A stretch of 10,933 bases of DNA from CAUZRD01 sp963582255 (lineage in GTDB: Bacteria > Pseudomonadota > Alphaproteobacteria > Rhizobiales > TMED25), in assembly GCA_963582255.1 (NCBI GenBank), contig CAUZRD010000063.1, positions 1 through 10,933 of the forward strand, written 5' to 3'. Each line of letters starts with the position of its first letter. The first letter of the stretch is position 1. The position numbers and the translations under genes are program-made. Below the pieces are notes generated by a model, which worked only from the letters and a program-made list of their open reading frames with translations, was not told the origin of the DNA and ran no database searches. Of this stretch, positions 1-6,164 are shown piece after piece.

Positions 1-159
1 ACTGGCATCCGGCATGTGACCCTGCTCAAGACAGACAACCTTGATGCCTGCCTGTGCAAGATGCTTGGCCGCCACTGACCCCGACGGACCGGCGCCGATA
101 ATAAGAACATCGGCGACTTCATTTCTCCGTGCCTTCGTATTGGTTGATTTGTTGTCCAT
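1..159 (-). CDS. GMC-type FAD oxidoreductase, N-terminal fragment (cut by window edge)
   Basis: Only the first 53 codons lie in the window. They encode an FAD (Rossmann) dinucleotide-binding start, VADVLIIGAGPSGSVAAKHL, ending a second strand with VVCLEQG, where the Glu would bind the ribose of FAD. This start is close to that of the GMC dehydrogenase encoded at 607-2241 (VADVLIIGAGASGSIAAKHL, VVCLEQGG), so the two are tandem paralogues. The ATG at 157-159 has a good ribosome site (GGAGGAG on the minus strand, about 10 bases upstream). It lies 19 bases after the stop of the small-subunit gene, so it is the third gene of the same minus-strand operon. No signal peptide precedes the FAD motif. 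Family membership is clear from the motif and paralogy; the substrate is unknown, and the GMC C-terminal domain is outside the window. Confidence 0.8.
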   Translation of the reverse strand, partial: MDNKSTNTKARRNEVADVLIIGAGPSGSVAAKHLAQAGIKVVCLEQGHMPDAS

Positions 160-178
160 CACTGCAAGCTCCTCCATC

Positions 179-610
179 TCATAATTTTTGGGGCGTCGGA
201 CGATAGACCGCCCCACGCTCGATCACCTTTTGCAACATCCCGTTTGTCACATATTCAGGCTCGGCGTCAGGGTTGCTATCCGGGCGGCTTTGCTGGCCCG
301 GATATCCGATCAGCTCACGCACCTTAGGCGTCATGTAATAGCCTGCAGACGCCGCAAGACCGATCGCCGAAAGTGCGGCGGCATCAGTCGTGTTCAGATT
401 GGCCGCAGCCTCTTGAGGAGGCTTGCCTTCGGCGGCATCCAGACCCCGCCAAATGTCATCCGCCAAATCGGGCCGCAAGGACAGGACATGATCCAGCATG
501 TCTTTGTGGACGTCGACCTGGGTTGCGGCAGGCATGCCTTCCTCGGCGGGAATCAGGACATCGGCAATCCCAGCAAAAGTCGCCCGGCGTTGTTTAGTCA
601 TCGTGCTCAT
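179..610 (-). CDS. Small subunit of a GMC dehydrogenase (gluconate 2-dehydrogenase subunit 3-like)
   Basis: This 143-residue protein resembles the gluconate 2-dehydrogenase subunit 3 family, the small partner that stabilises GMC-type flavoprotein dehydrogenases. Visible hallmarks are the N-terminal helix with FAGIADVLIPAEEGMPAA (residues 12-29), a central helical part, and YYMTPKVRELIGYPGQ (91-106), a Tyr-Tyr...Ile-Gly-Tyr-Pro-Gly pattern typical of the family. Its ATG overlaps the stop of the upstream GMC gene in an ATGA (607-610), which implies translational coupling and a 1:1 complex. Many family members carry a twin-arginine signal that co-exports the large subunit. Here the N-terminus (MSTMTKQRRATF) has an RR pair but no following hydrophobic stretch, so I infer a cytoplasmic complex. 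The family call is from pattern recognition and was not searched. Confidence 0.75.
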   Translation of the reverse strand: MSTMTKQRRATFAGIADVLIPAEEGMPAATQVDVHKDMLDHVLSLRPDLADDIWRGLDAAEGKPPQEAAANLNTTDAAALSAIGLAASAGYYMTPKVRELIGYPGQQSRPDSNPDAEPEYVTNGMLQKVIERGAVYRPTPQKL

Positions 611-2241
611 GCTGCCACCTTCTGCGTACTGCGGTTTTCAATAAGATTTTTGACGGCGCGCAGCGCGATAGCCGAAATCGTACCCGTGGGATTGAAGCCA
701 GACGACGTAACAAAGACGCTGCCATCATAGATAAACAGATTCGGCACATCATGCGTTCGGCCATATTCGTTGACGACCGTGCGTTCGGGATCCGTGCCCA
801 TGCGCGCAGTGCCCATCAGGTGCCAGCCGCAATCACGCATCAATGGTGTCGCAGAGATATCCGTGGCCCCCGCCGCAACCATCGCTTCTTTAGCACGCTC
901 AAGATGGAAGTCGATCATCTTTTTAGTGTTGTCCGAGTTCTTGTAGATTAACTTTGGTGCCGGAATACCGTCGCTGTCGCACAATGTCGGATCAAGAATG
1001 ACTCGGTTTGCCTCGTCCGGCAGGTCTTCGGCGATAATTCCCCACTCAAAGGCACGGCCAAACACCTTTTTGGTATTTCGGTGCAAGTTAGCCCCCCAGG
1101 CTTCGTCCAGCGGCTTGCCGCCATATGCCGACCGCATTCCCAGCGGTCCGCCTGACGGCATGACCTGCCACTTTGCACCACGAACAAAGCCCCGCGACGC
1201 ATCTGTCTCGTAAAACTCCATAGATTGGATTGTTTGGCCCGACGGTCCGAGCCAGCTTTCAAGCGGTTCATCAAAATATCCTGTCACGGCAGCATAAGGA
1301 TGCATCATCAGGTTCTTGCCAACGAGGCCCGACGAGTTTGCCAGGCCATTCGGGTGACTACCCGATTCTGACAGCAACAACAGGCGCGGCGTGCCTATAC
1401 CGTTGGCACAGACGATCACGATGCTGGCCTTCTGGTGCCGCTCGCGTCCATTCCGGTCTATATAGACGGCACCATTGGCCAAGCCTTCAGCGTCCAGTGT
1501 CACCTCTTTTACTCGAGCCCCGGTGATCAAGAAAGTTCCATTTTTCAACGAATCTGGCCAATGAGTATGGTCGAAAGACGCCTTGGCACCCTCCGGGCAG
1601 CCCGTCAGGCAGGTACCCCAACGTACACATTGGTTCCGTCCTCGATAAGGCTTCGATGGAATCGCATTCGGTGCGGGCCACCAGTGCCAGCCAAGTTTGT
1701 TCATGCCTTCGGCGGCCTGCATGCCAATCTTGCCAATAGGAAGAGGCGGGAGAGGCGCTGCCTTTCCAGCCGGATAAGCCGGATCGCCGTTCAAAGCCGA
1801 AACGCCCATTTCGATGTCCATTTGGTCATAGAATGGCTCTAGATCTTCGTAGGTGAAAGGCCAGTCATCTGCAACGCCGTCCATGGTTTTGACGCGAAAA
1901 TCGGAAGGCATGAATCGCTGCCAATGGGCCGCATAGAGAATCGTGCTGCCACCCACTGCGCTATACATCAGCGGGTTCACATCCGATTCAGAAGTGTCTA
2001 TAGGATAGTCGGTTGCCAAATCACGAACGTTTGGATTAGGGTGCCAGCGCTTTTGCGACATCAGCTCCCATTCTGGCTTGTTGCCCCAAAATTCGGAGGT
2101 GTCGACGTGACCACCTTGCTCAAGGCAAACCACGCTGAAGCCATTTTCCGAAAGATGCTTTGCAGCAATGGAACCGGAAGCCCCGGCGCCGATAATTAAA
2201 ACATCAGCCACCTTGGGTGGTTTGTTTGCTTTGGTATTCAT
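607..2241 (-). CDS. GMC family FAD-dependent dehydrogenase, large subunit
   Basis: This 544-residue flavoprotein is predicted to oxidise a hydroxyl group on a sugar, polyol or related alcohol. The N-terminal FAD-binding motif is GAGASG (residues 18-23), with E41 at the end of the second strand. VGGSTILYAAHWQRF (97-111) is the GMC signature region. The C-terminal domain holds the catalytic pair H474 (CGWHLMGTARMG) and N517 (SSGFNPTGT). A cysteine cluster, C205-x5-C211-x3-C215 followed by Pro, resembles the three-cysteine segment that binds an iron-sulfur cluster in FAD glucose dehydrogenase-type GMC enzymes; cluster binding here is inference. No signal peptide is seen. The ATG at 2239-2241 follows a strong GAGGGAG ribosome site (2248-2254). 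It is the first gene of an operon with the small subunit and a second GMC protein, under the operator region at 2316-2362. The substrate is unresolved; the family is certain. Confidence 0.92.
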   Translation of the reverse strand: MNTKANKPPKVADVLIIGAGASGSIAAKHLSENGFSVVCLEQGGHVDTSEFWGNKPEWELMSQKRWHPNPNVRDLATDYPIDTSESDVNPLMYSAVGGSTILYAAHWQRFMPSDFRVKTMDGVADDWPFTYEDLEPFYDQMDIEMGVSALNGDPAYPAGKAAPLPPLPIGKIGMQAAEGMNKLGWHWWPAPNAIPSKPYRGRNQCVRWGTCLTGCPEGAKASFDHTHWPDSLKNGTFLITGARVKEVTLDAEGLANGAVYIDRNGRERHQKASIVIVCANGIGTPRLLLLSESGSHPNGLANSSGLVGKNLMMHPYAAVTGYFDEPLESWLGPSGQTIQSMEFYETDASRGFVRGAKWQVMPSGGPLGMRSAYGGKPLDEAWGANLHRNTKKVFGRAFEWGIIAEDLPDEANRVILDPTLCDSDGIPAPKLIYKNSDNTKKMIDFHLERAKEAMVAAGATDISATPLMRDCGWHLMGTARMGTDPERTVVNEYGRTHDVPNLFIYDGSVFVTSSGFNPTGTISAIALRAVKNLIENRSTQKVAA

Positions 2242-2315
2242 ATAATTCTCCCTCAGAGCAGACGTCCATCACAGAATTTTTACTCTGCCCGACTCAGGGT
2301 ATGGCACACAATTGC

Positions 2316-2362
2316 TGTCTAGACAATATTGTTGACACTTTTGGCGACACAATTATTTTGTC
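2316..2362. promoter_or_regulatory. Operator/promoter region of the GMC operon
   Basis: The 161 bases between the GMC start and the MBL-fold gene hold a dense set of palindromes: TGTCTAGACA (2316-2325, perfect), ACAATATTGT (2323-2332, perfect) and GACACAATTATTTTGTC (2346-2362, imperfect). ACAATATTGTTG at 2323-2334 followed by the weaker ACACTTTTGGCG at 2335-2346 matches the tandem 12-bp element found in front of the other transcription units. On the minus strand TTGTCT (2326-2321) could serve as a -35 box with a weak CATACC (2303-2298) 17 bases away. The strand that is bound and the exact transcription start are not determined. A run of six T on the minus strand (around 2365-2370) may help end transcription from the MBL gene, but its stem is poor. 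Confidence 0.6.
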
Positions 2363-2402
2363 CAAAAAATCCTAATGCACCTAGCCCGGAGTAGAAGTGG
2401 AG

Positions 2403-3092
2403 TTAGCGCAAGATGAGGTTAAGTTCTGAGTCTTCGGTCCACGCGAATGCGCCATTCTCCTGTCGGATCAGTTCCGAGAAATGCCCAGGTACGATACGGT
2501 CTGCATTTTGCAGAATCCGATGAATGGAATTGGTGCCATTCTCGATAGTGTCGAAAGCATTATCGCAGCGTGCCATAATCGCCTCTTTGGCATACTTGAT
2601 CGCATCCCCTGCGATAATGACGCGATCACGATCATTCGACACGAACTGAAGCGAGTAACACCCGGGAGTATGCCCCGGCGTTGGAAAGTAGCTAAGGCCG
2701 TGAAACAGCTCGCCTTCACCATCGATGATTTCCAGTGAACCGGACTGTAACTGCTCATGTATAAACCAAGGCATCAACATGTCGTCGGCATGTGGACTCT
2801 TTGCATAGCTCCATTCTGCCTGACTAACAAAAACCTTTGCATTAGTGAACAGATCAACATTGTGCGAATGGTCAAAATGAAGATGAGTCAGGAACACAAA
2901 TTTGATATCAGCGGGTTTCAACCCCCTGTCTTTCAACGACTTGATTAGCCCGAGCCGCGAAATATAGCCGCCGGTATCGACAAGCATCAGGCCTTGATAC
3001 AGCCTTAATAGGGTGACCGACGACATACCAAGAAAGTCGTTCTTTAGCCGCAGATTGTTGCCACGGACAATGACATCGTAATCAACCAGCAT
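2403..3092 (-). CDS. Metallo-beta-lactamase-fold hydrolase (lactonase/glyoxalase II-like)
   Basis: This is a 229-residue MBL-fold protein with a full di-metal site: HLHFDH motif H70, H72, D74, H75, then H141 (TPGHTPG), D163 (AGDA) and H204 (VPGH). The strand LMLVDTGGY (35-43) is the usual lead-in before the metal site. Size and layout match small hydrolases of the N-acyl-homoserine-lactone lactonase/glyoxalase II group, which open lactones or thioesters. The sequence does not separate these activities. There is no signal peptide, so it should be cytoplasmic. It starts 20 bases after the GntR stop and is probably co-transcribed with it. The ribosome site is weak (AAGGCG about 15 bases upstream), which suggests modest or coupled translation. 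In a sugar-oxidation cluster a role in hydrolysing a lactone product is plausible inference; quorum quenching is an alternative with no local support. Confidence 0.85.
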   Translation of the reverse strand: MLVDYDVIVRGNNLRLKNDFLGMSSVTLLRLYQGLMLVDTGGYISRLGLIKSLKDRGLKPADIKFVFLTHLHFDHSHNVDLFTNAKVFVSQAEWSYAKSPHADDMLMPWFIHEQLQSGSLEIIDGEGELFHGLSYFPTPGHTPGCYSLQFVSNDRDRVIIAGDAIKYAKEAIMARCDNAFDTIENGTNSIHRILQNADRIVPGHFSELIRQENGAFAWTEDSELNLILR

Positions 3093-3112
3093 TGGGCATC
3101 AGCCTTTTCGCC

Positions 3113-3808
3113 TTAAAAATTTACGGCTCTTGCTGCCGTCCATCCACCATGCGCTCGCTTGTAGGCCTCAAGTGGTGCCTGCATATGCTGGAAGGACAAC
3201 TCCAAAAACGCGTCCATGGCGCCGTCGCGCAGTAGGTCGACCATCTGCTCGTGTTCGGCCCGTGCAATGCTCAACAAGCTCGGGTCACCAATACCATAGC
3301 AGCGAACACCAAGCGATTCAGTCCAAACGCGATCTATGAGAGAAACCAAGAGATCGTTGCCGCTTTCCATCCAGACCCGGTGGTGAAAAGTAGTGTTGAT
3401 CGTGCACACTTCCTGAAGCTCTTGTCGGTCGTACGCCGAGCAATACTGGTCGTGAATATATTGCAGTTCGGACAGGAAAGTCTCCGATGCGGGCATCTGG
3501 ATCCTGCTAATAGCTTCCGCTTGAAGCAAACCACGTACATCGTAAATCTGCTCAACTTCATCGACGGAGAAGTCCCGCACCACCGCCCCCTTGTTTGGGC
3601 GACGGGTTACAATACCCATCCGCTCAAGCTCAACCATCGCCCCGCGCGCGGCGTGGCGCGACACACCAAACTGCTCCGTAAGATCTTCCTCGATCAAGCG
3701 CTCCCGCGGACGCATCCGACCAAAAATGATTTCTTGTTTCACGAAGTCGACAATCCCAGTAACGTCGTTGTTTTTCTTCACTTCAGTCATTGTAATTTGC
3801 CTGACCAT
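3113..3808 (-). CDS. GntR family transcriptional regulator, FCD (FadR) subfamily
   Basis: This is a 231-residue regulator. Residues about 15-78 form the winged helix-turn-helix: RPRERLIEEDLTEQFGVSRH, with VSRHAARGAMVEL as the recognition helix, then RRPNKGAVV as the wing. Residues about 82-220 form an all-helical FCD ligand domain with likely metal/ligand positions N138-x3-H142, H186 and H208. Such proteins typically repress catabolic genes and release DNA on binding a pathway acid or sugar acid. The start at 3808 is the longest; M7 (position 3790) is an alternative with a similar, unremarkable ribosome site. A promoter upstream is visible at 3903-3930. The gene leads the MBL-fold gene and sits between the GMC and alpha/beta-hydrolase units, both of which carry the shared tandem operator, so it is one of two candidate regulators. 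A second GntR begins at 10684 with a similar DNA-binding domain. Confidence 0.92.
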   Translation of the reverse strand: MVRQITMTEVKKNNDVTGIVDFVKQEIIFGRMRPRERLIEEDLTEQFGVSRHAARGAMVELERMGIVTRRPNKGAVVRDFSVDEVEQIYDVRGLLQAEAISRIQMPASETFLSELQYIHDQYCSAYDRQELQEVCTINTTFHHRVWMESGNDLLVSLIDRVWTESLGVRCYGIGDPSLLSIARAEHEQMVDLLRDGAMDAFLELSFQHMQAPLEAYKRAHGGWTAARAVNF

Positions 3809-3902
3809 CTGTACACCACTTTCATTGACATTATCTGCCTACCAGTACTCATTTTGCGGCACTGCCACATTACTTTAGTTCAAAAACCCACTTTTTACAA
3901 CA

Positions 3903-3964
3903 ATAATAGCAAAGAATCACCATTTTTCAAGCCTCTTTACCGCCTGTGTTAGCATTGTCAATGC
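3903..3964 (-). promoter_or_regulatory. Candidate promoter of the GntR-MBL unit with an upstream palindrome
   Basis: On the minus strand TTGAAA (3930-3925) and TATTAT (3908-3903) are separated by 16 bases, a good sigma-70-like pair about 95 bases before the regulator start. An inverted repeat GCATTGTCAATGC (3952-3964, 6-bp arms around one base) lies just upstream of the -35 box and could be a binding site. The 320-base gap between the GntR and alpha/beta-hydrolase genes (3809-4128) is AT-rich and holds this promoter, the operator at 4040-4063 and no credible gene. Confidence 0.5.
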
Positions 3965-4039
3965 GACATACCCACCGACGCAAAGCTTTTAACCTCAAAC
4001 AGTCAAGACTATTTTAGTAGCACAACGTACGACTTAACA

Positions 4040-4063
4040 ACAAAATTGTTGACAAAATTGTCG
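4040..4063 (+). promoter_or_regulatory. Tandem 12-bp operator in front of the alpha/beta-hydrolase
   Basis: Two adjacent 12-bp units, ACAAAATTGTTG (4040-4051) and ACAAAATTGTCG (4052-4063), differ at one base. Each contains the arms ACAA and TTGT, and overlapping inverted repeats (CAACAA..TTGTTG and GACAA..TTGTC) are also present. The join contains TTGACA (4049-4054). With a 17-base spacer this could be the -35 box for a weak -10 at 4072-4077 (AATTGA), so binding would block the promoter. The same element recurs at 2323, 5261 and 10607 (minus strand). This copy is the most regular of the four. Confidence 0.7.
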
Positions 4064-4128
4064 CCGTAGTGAATTGATCGTCTTTAAAGTGATGCATCAT
4101 AGCGAATACAGAAAGTAAAGGGGAAAAA

Positions 4129-4953
4129 ATGGTGGAGTTCATCCAAGTGAACGGGGTTTCGCTATGCGTTAAGCGTAGTGGATCGGACCGTGCGCCAACT
4201 GTCGTCCTTTCCAATAGCCTAGCTGCGGACATGTCGATCTGGGACGCTCAGGTGAGGGAGCTGGAACATAGTTTTCAGGTCGTCCGCATAGATACACGCG
4301 GACACGGAGGCTCTTCTGCGCAGGACGGTGACTATAAGTTAGAGACTCTCGCTGACGATGTACTAGCGGTGTTGGCTGCTTTCGATATAGAACGGGCGCA
4401 TTTCATAGGACTTTCATTGGGTGGGATAATCGGTCAGGTTTTGGGCGCTCGCGAAGGCGACCGCTTCGACAGTCTGACACTTTGTGCCACATTTGCCGAG
4501 ACGGACAAAGGGCTTTGGGCCGATCGCGCGGATGCGGTCAGGACCTCAGGCATTGCCCCAATCATCGATGGCACGATACAGCGCTGGTTTACACCGGGAT
4601 TTAGCTCATCCTCGCCTAAAGTAATTGACGATGTGAGCAGGATGATCGCCGGCACCTCAGTGAATGGCTACGCCGGATGCGCCGCAGCGATCCGCGACAT
4701 GGACCTGACCGGAGTACCCGAGAAAATCCGTGTTCCAACCCTCCTCATCGCAGGATCAGAGGACCCCTCTGCTACGCCCGAGGCGATGAAGCAACTGCAA
4801 AAACGAATTCCCGGCGCGCGCTATGCCGAGATTAACGATGCTGCGCATCTTTTCACGATTGAAAAACCGAACGAAGCAACTGCGCTGATTACTGATTTCC
4901 TGCAGGATGTTCAGTCTTCCGCCGAGCACGTCGCGGCAAACACAGATTACTAG
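4129..4953 (+). CDS. Alpha/beta-hydrolase, 3-oxoadipate enol-lactonase-like
   Basis: This 274-residue alpha/beta-hydrolase has a complete catalytic triad: S96 in the nucleophile elbow GLSLGG (94-99), D212 (AGSEDPSATP) and H240 (DAAHLFTIEKP). The oxyanion-region strand TVVLSNSLAADMSIWD (24-39) and RIDTRGHGGSS (53-63) match the PcaD-type enol-lactonase subfamily, which hydrolyses beta-ketoadipate enol-lactone. True protocatechuate-pathway neighbours are absent, so I infer a hydrolase acting on another lactone or ester and assign no gene symbol. No signal peptide is seen, so it should be cytoplasmic. The ATG has a strong ribosome site (AAAGGGG, 4117-4123). It is the first gene of a plus-strand unit with its own tandem operator; the next gene, a tautomerase, is broken. 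The C-terminal tail (about residues 262-274) extends past the usual fold end. Confidence 0.88.
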   Translation: MVEFIQVNGVSLCVKRSGSDRAPTVVLSNSLAADMSIWDAQVRELEHSFQVVRIDTRGHGGSSAQDGDYKLETLADDVLAVLAAFDIERAHFIGLSLGGIIGQVLGAREGDRFDSLTLCATFAETDKGLWADRADAVRTSGIAPIIDGTIQRWFTPGFSSSSPKVIDDVSRMIAGTSVNGYAGCAAAIRDMDLTGVPEKIRVPTLLIAGSEDPSATPEAMKQLQKRIPGARYAEINDAAHLFTIEKPNEATALITDFLQDVQSSAEHVAANTDY

Positions 4954-4975
4954 GACCCAAACTAAAGGAACCACG

Positions 4976-5181
4976 ATGCCCGTTGTCCAAGTCAACATTA
5001 AAGACGGCCAAACGCTTGATAAAAATGGGAAGTCGTCGAACGCATGACCGATGCTCTGGCCGACGTATGCGTTGCTGTAACCGAGCGCATACACATCATC
5101 ATTAACTAAATCGAACAAGACAATTGGGGTCGAGGCAGACAGCTGTTGTCTGAAAGAAAATTAAAACCAAAGTTTAACTGA
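4976..5181 (+). pseudogene. Broken 4-oxalocrotonate tautomerase-family gene
   Basis: A ribosome site (AAAGGAA) and ATG at 4976 begin MPVVQVNIKDGQTLDK, the classic start of the small tautomerases with catalytic Pro at position 2 of the translation (Pro1 of the mature enzyme). The frame is lost in the A5 run at about 5019-5023 and terminates at 5045-5047. The rest continues in another frame from about 5025: EVVERMTDALADVCVAVTER, then IHIIIN, a TAA at 5107-5109 where Glu is expected, and IEQDNWGRG. One lost base in the A run would restore the frame, but the in-frame stop would remain, so there are two independent lesions. Total length, about 68 codons, fits the family. It lies 22 bases after the hydrolase stop and was once its operon partner. 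A single sequencing error cannot explain both defects. Confidence 0.85.
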
Positions 5182-5294
5182 CATGGCTACCTCTCACAAG
5201 TTGAAATCAACTTCGATTCTTGTTCAAACATCATTATCGTAGAGAAGATTTACAAAGTCGACAAGTTTGTTGACATGATTGTTGATAATAGGTA
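5182..5294 (+). repeat. Copy 1 of a 113-bp inverted promoter duplication
   Basis: This segment aligns without gaps to the reverse complement of 10574-10686. By hand count about 98 of 113 bases match, with 46 of 47 identical at 5248-5294. It corresponds to the complete divergent promoter between the binding-protein gene and the right-hand GntR gene, including the regulator's start codon (CAT at 5182-5184 here). Leftward of that codon the similarity ends: no GntR coding sequence remains, only the tautomerase relic. The old leftward promoter is still recognisable on the minus strand as TTGTCG, 17 bases, TACGAT, against TTGTCG, 17 bases, TATAAT in copy 2. The rightward half now serves the SDR operon. 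Confidence 0.85.
5261..5284 (+). promoter_or_regulatory. Tandem 12-bp operator and promoter of the SDR operon
   Basis: The units are ACAAGTTTGTTG (5261-5272) and ACATGATTGTTG (5273-5284), the same head-to-tail arrangement as at 4040. TTGACA at 5270-5275 with a 17-base spacer gives a possible -10 TATCGG (5293-5298). A better -10 by sequence, TATAAT, lies at 5308-5313 but has no well-spaced -35. A GTCGAC palindrome (5257-5262) abuts the element. The operator overlaps the presumed -35 box, which fits repression. The 158 bases between 5182 and 5339 contain no gene. Confidence 0.65.
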
Positions 5295-5339
5295 TCGGTG
5301 GTTGAAATATAATGAAAACCAAAGCTAAGGAGGCTTACA

Positions 5340-6095
5340 GTGACAGATCGTCTTAAAGGCAAGCGGATCATCATTACTGGGGCAGTAAGCAATATTGGGA
5401 AAGAAGCCGTTCGCGAGTTCGTTGCCGAAGGTGCGCGCGTTGTAATCGGAGACCGCAATGCCGCAGGTGCCACAACTGCCGAGGAGTTTGGCGATTCCGT
5501 GAGTTTTATTCAAGTCGACGTGACTGACGAAAACAGCGTCCACAAACTGATTGAAAAGGGTGCTGAATGGTTGGGTGGACTGGACGTTCTGGTGCAGAAC
5601 GCTGGCCTCCAGCACTCTGGCACAGTGACCGAGTTCGATGCCGAAAAATGGGATGCCCTATTTGCGGTCAATTCTCGCGCCCATTTCTTTGGTGCTAAAT
5701 ACGCGATCCCTCTATTGCGCAAAAACGGTGGCGGATCGATCATTAATACGTCTTCCCTTGCGGGCAAGCGCGGCGGACCGGGTATGACAGGATATTCGGC
5801 ATCGAAGGGAGCCGTGATCGCATTCACAACAGCTCTGGCGATGGAACTGGCCGGCGACAATATCCGCGTCAATGCTATTTGTCCCGGCTGGGTCGACACG
5901 GCTTTCAACAACCCTGCTATCAATTTCATGGGAGGAACGGATGCGCAGTCCGCCGCTGTTGAATCAGTCGTGCCGATGAAACGTCAGGCACAATCCAACG
6001 AAATTGCACCTATGTTTGTGTACCTCGCATCGGACGAGTCTTCTTACATGACGGCGCAAGCCATCACGATCGACGGAGGCGTCTATAATTCCTGA
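5340..6095 (+). CDS. Short-chain dehydrogenase/reductase (classical SDR, NAD-type)
   Basis: This 251-residue classical SDR oxidises or reduces a hydroxyl/keto group. The cofactor motif is TGAVSNIG (residues 13-20). D38 after the second strand (VVIGDRN) points to NAD(H) rather than NADP(H). The catalytic tetrad is N111, S138 (or S139), Y152 and K156 (YSASK), with NAG at 87-89 and the CPGWVDT loop at 181-187. Length is standard and no signal peptide is present. The start is a GTG at 5340-5342, chosen because a strong ribosome site (AGGAGG, 5328-5333) lies 6 bases before it and the family start falls there. It is the first gene of an operon with the GlcG/HbpS-like gene. A role in oxidising a sugar or sugar-acid intermediate is inference from the neighbouring sugar importer and GMC enzymes; the sequence does not name the substrate. 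Confidence 0.92.
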   Translation: MTDRLKGKRIIITGAVSNIGKEAVREFVAEGARVVIGDRNAAGATTAEEFGDSVSFIQVDVTDENSVHKLIEKGAEWLGGLDVLVQNAGLQHSGTVTEFDAEKWDALFAVNSRAHFFGAKYAIPLLRKNGGGSIINTSSLAGKRGGPGMTGYSASKGAVIAFTTALAMELAGDNIRVNAICPGWVDTAFNNPAINFMGGTDAQSAAVESVVPMKRQAQSNEIAPMFVYLASDESSYMTAQAITIDGGVYNS

Positions 6096-6116
6096 ACATC
6101 TGTTCATCACCGGTCA

Positions 6117-6134
6117 CCGTCACTTTGGTGACGG
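6117..6134 (+). other. Intercistronic hairpin between SDR and GlcG/HbpS genes
   Basis: CCGTCAC (6117-6123) and GTGACGG (6128-6134) form a perfect 7-bp stem around a TTTG loop. No T-run follows, so this is not a terminator. It may stabilise or process the two-gene mRNA. Confidence 0.5.
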
Positions 6135-6164
6135 GATCACTTTAACAATACTTGGAGGAAAAAA

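Noticed and set aside
188..730. Long open frame on the plus strand opposite the small subunit and GMC 3' end
   Set aside because: It is antisense to two well-supported genes, rich in Arg/His as expected for a shadow frame, and has no ribosome site or family motif.
3251..3952. 233-codon open frame on the plus strand opposite the GntR gene
   Set aside because: It is antisense to a clear GntR/FCD protein, has no recognisable domain, and runs into the AT-rich promoter region with low-complexity residues.
4129..4953. Naming the hydrolase pcaD
   Set aside because: The fold and triad fit, but no other protocatechuate-branch gene is present and sugar-uptake/oxidation genes surround it.
4756..5118. 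120-codon minus-strand open frame overlapping the hydrolase end and the tautomerase relic
   Set aside because: It mixes antisense of the hydrolase and of the pseudogene, has no ribosome site, and its hydrophobic stretch comes from the reverse of ordinary coding sequence.
6117..6134. Hairpin after the SDR gene as a terminator
   Set aside because: No T-run follows the stem, and the next gene has a strong ribosome site only 20 bases later.
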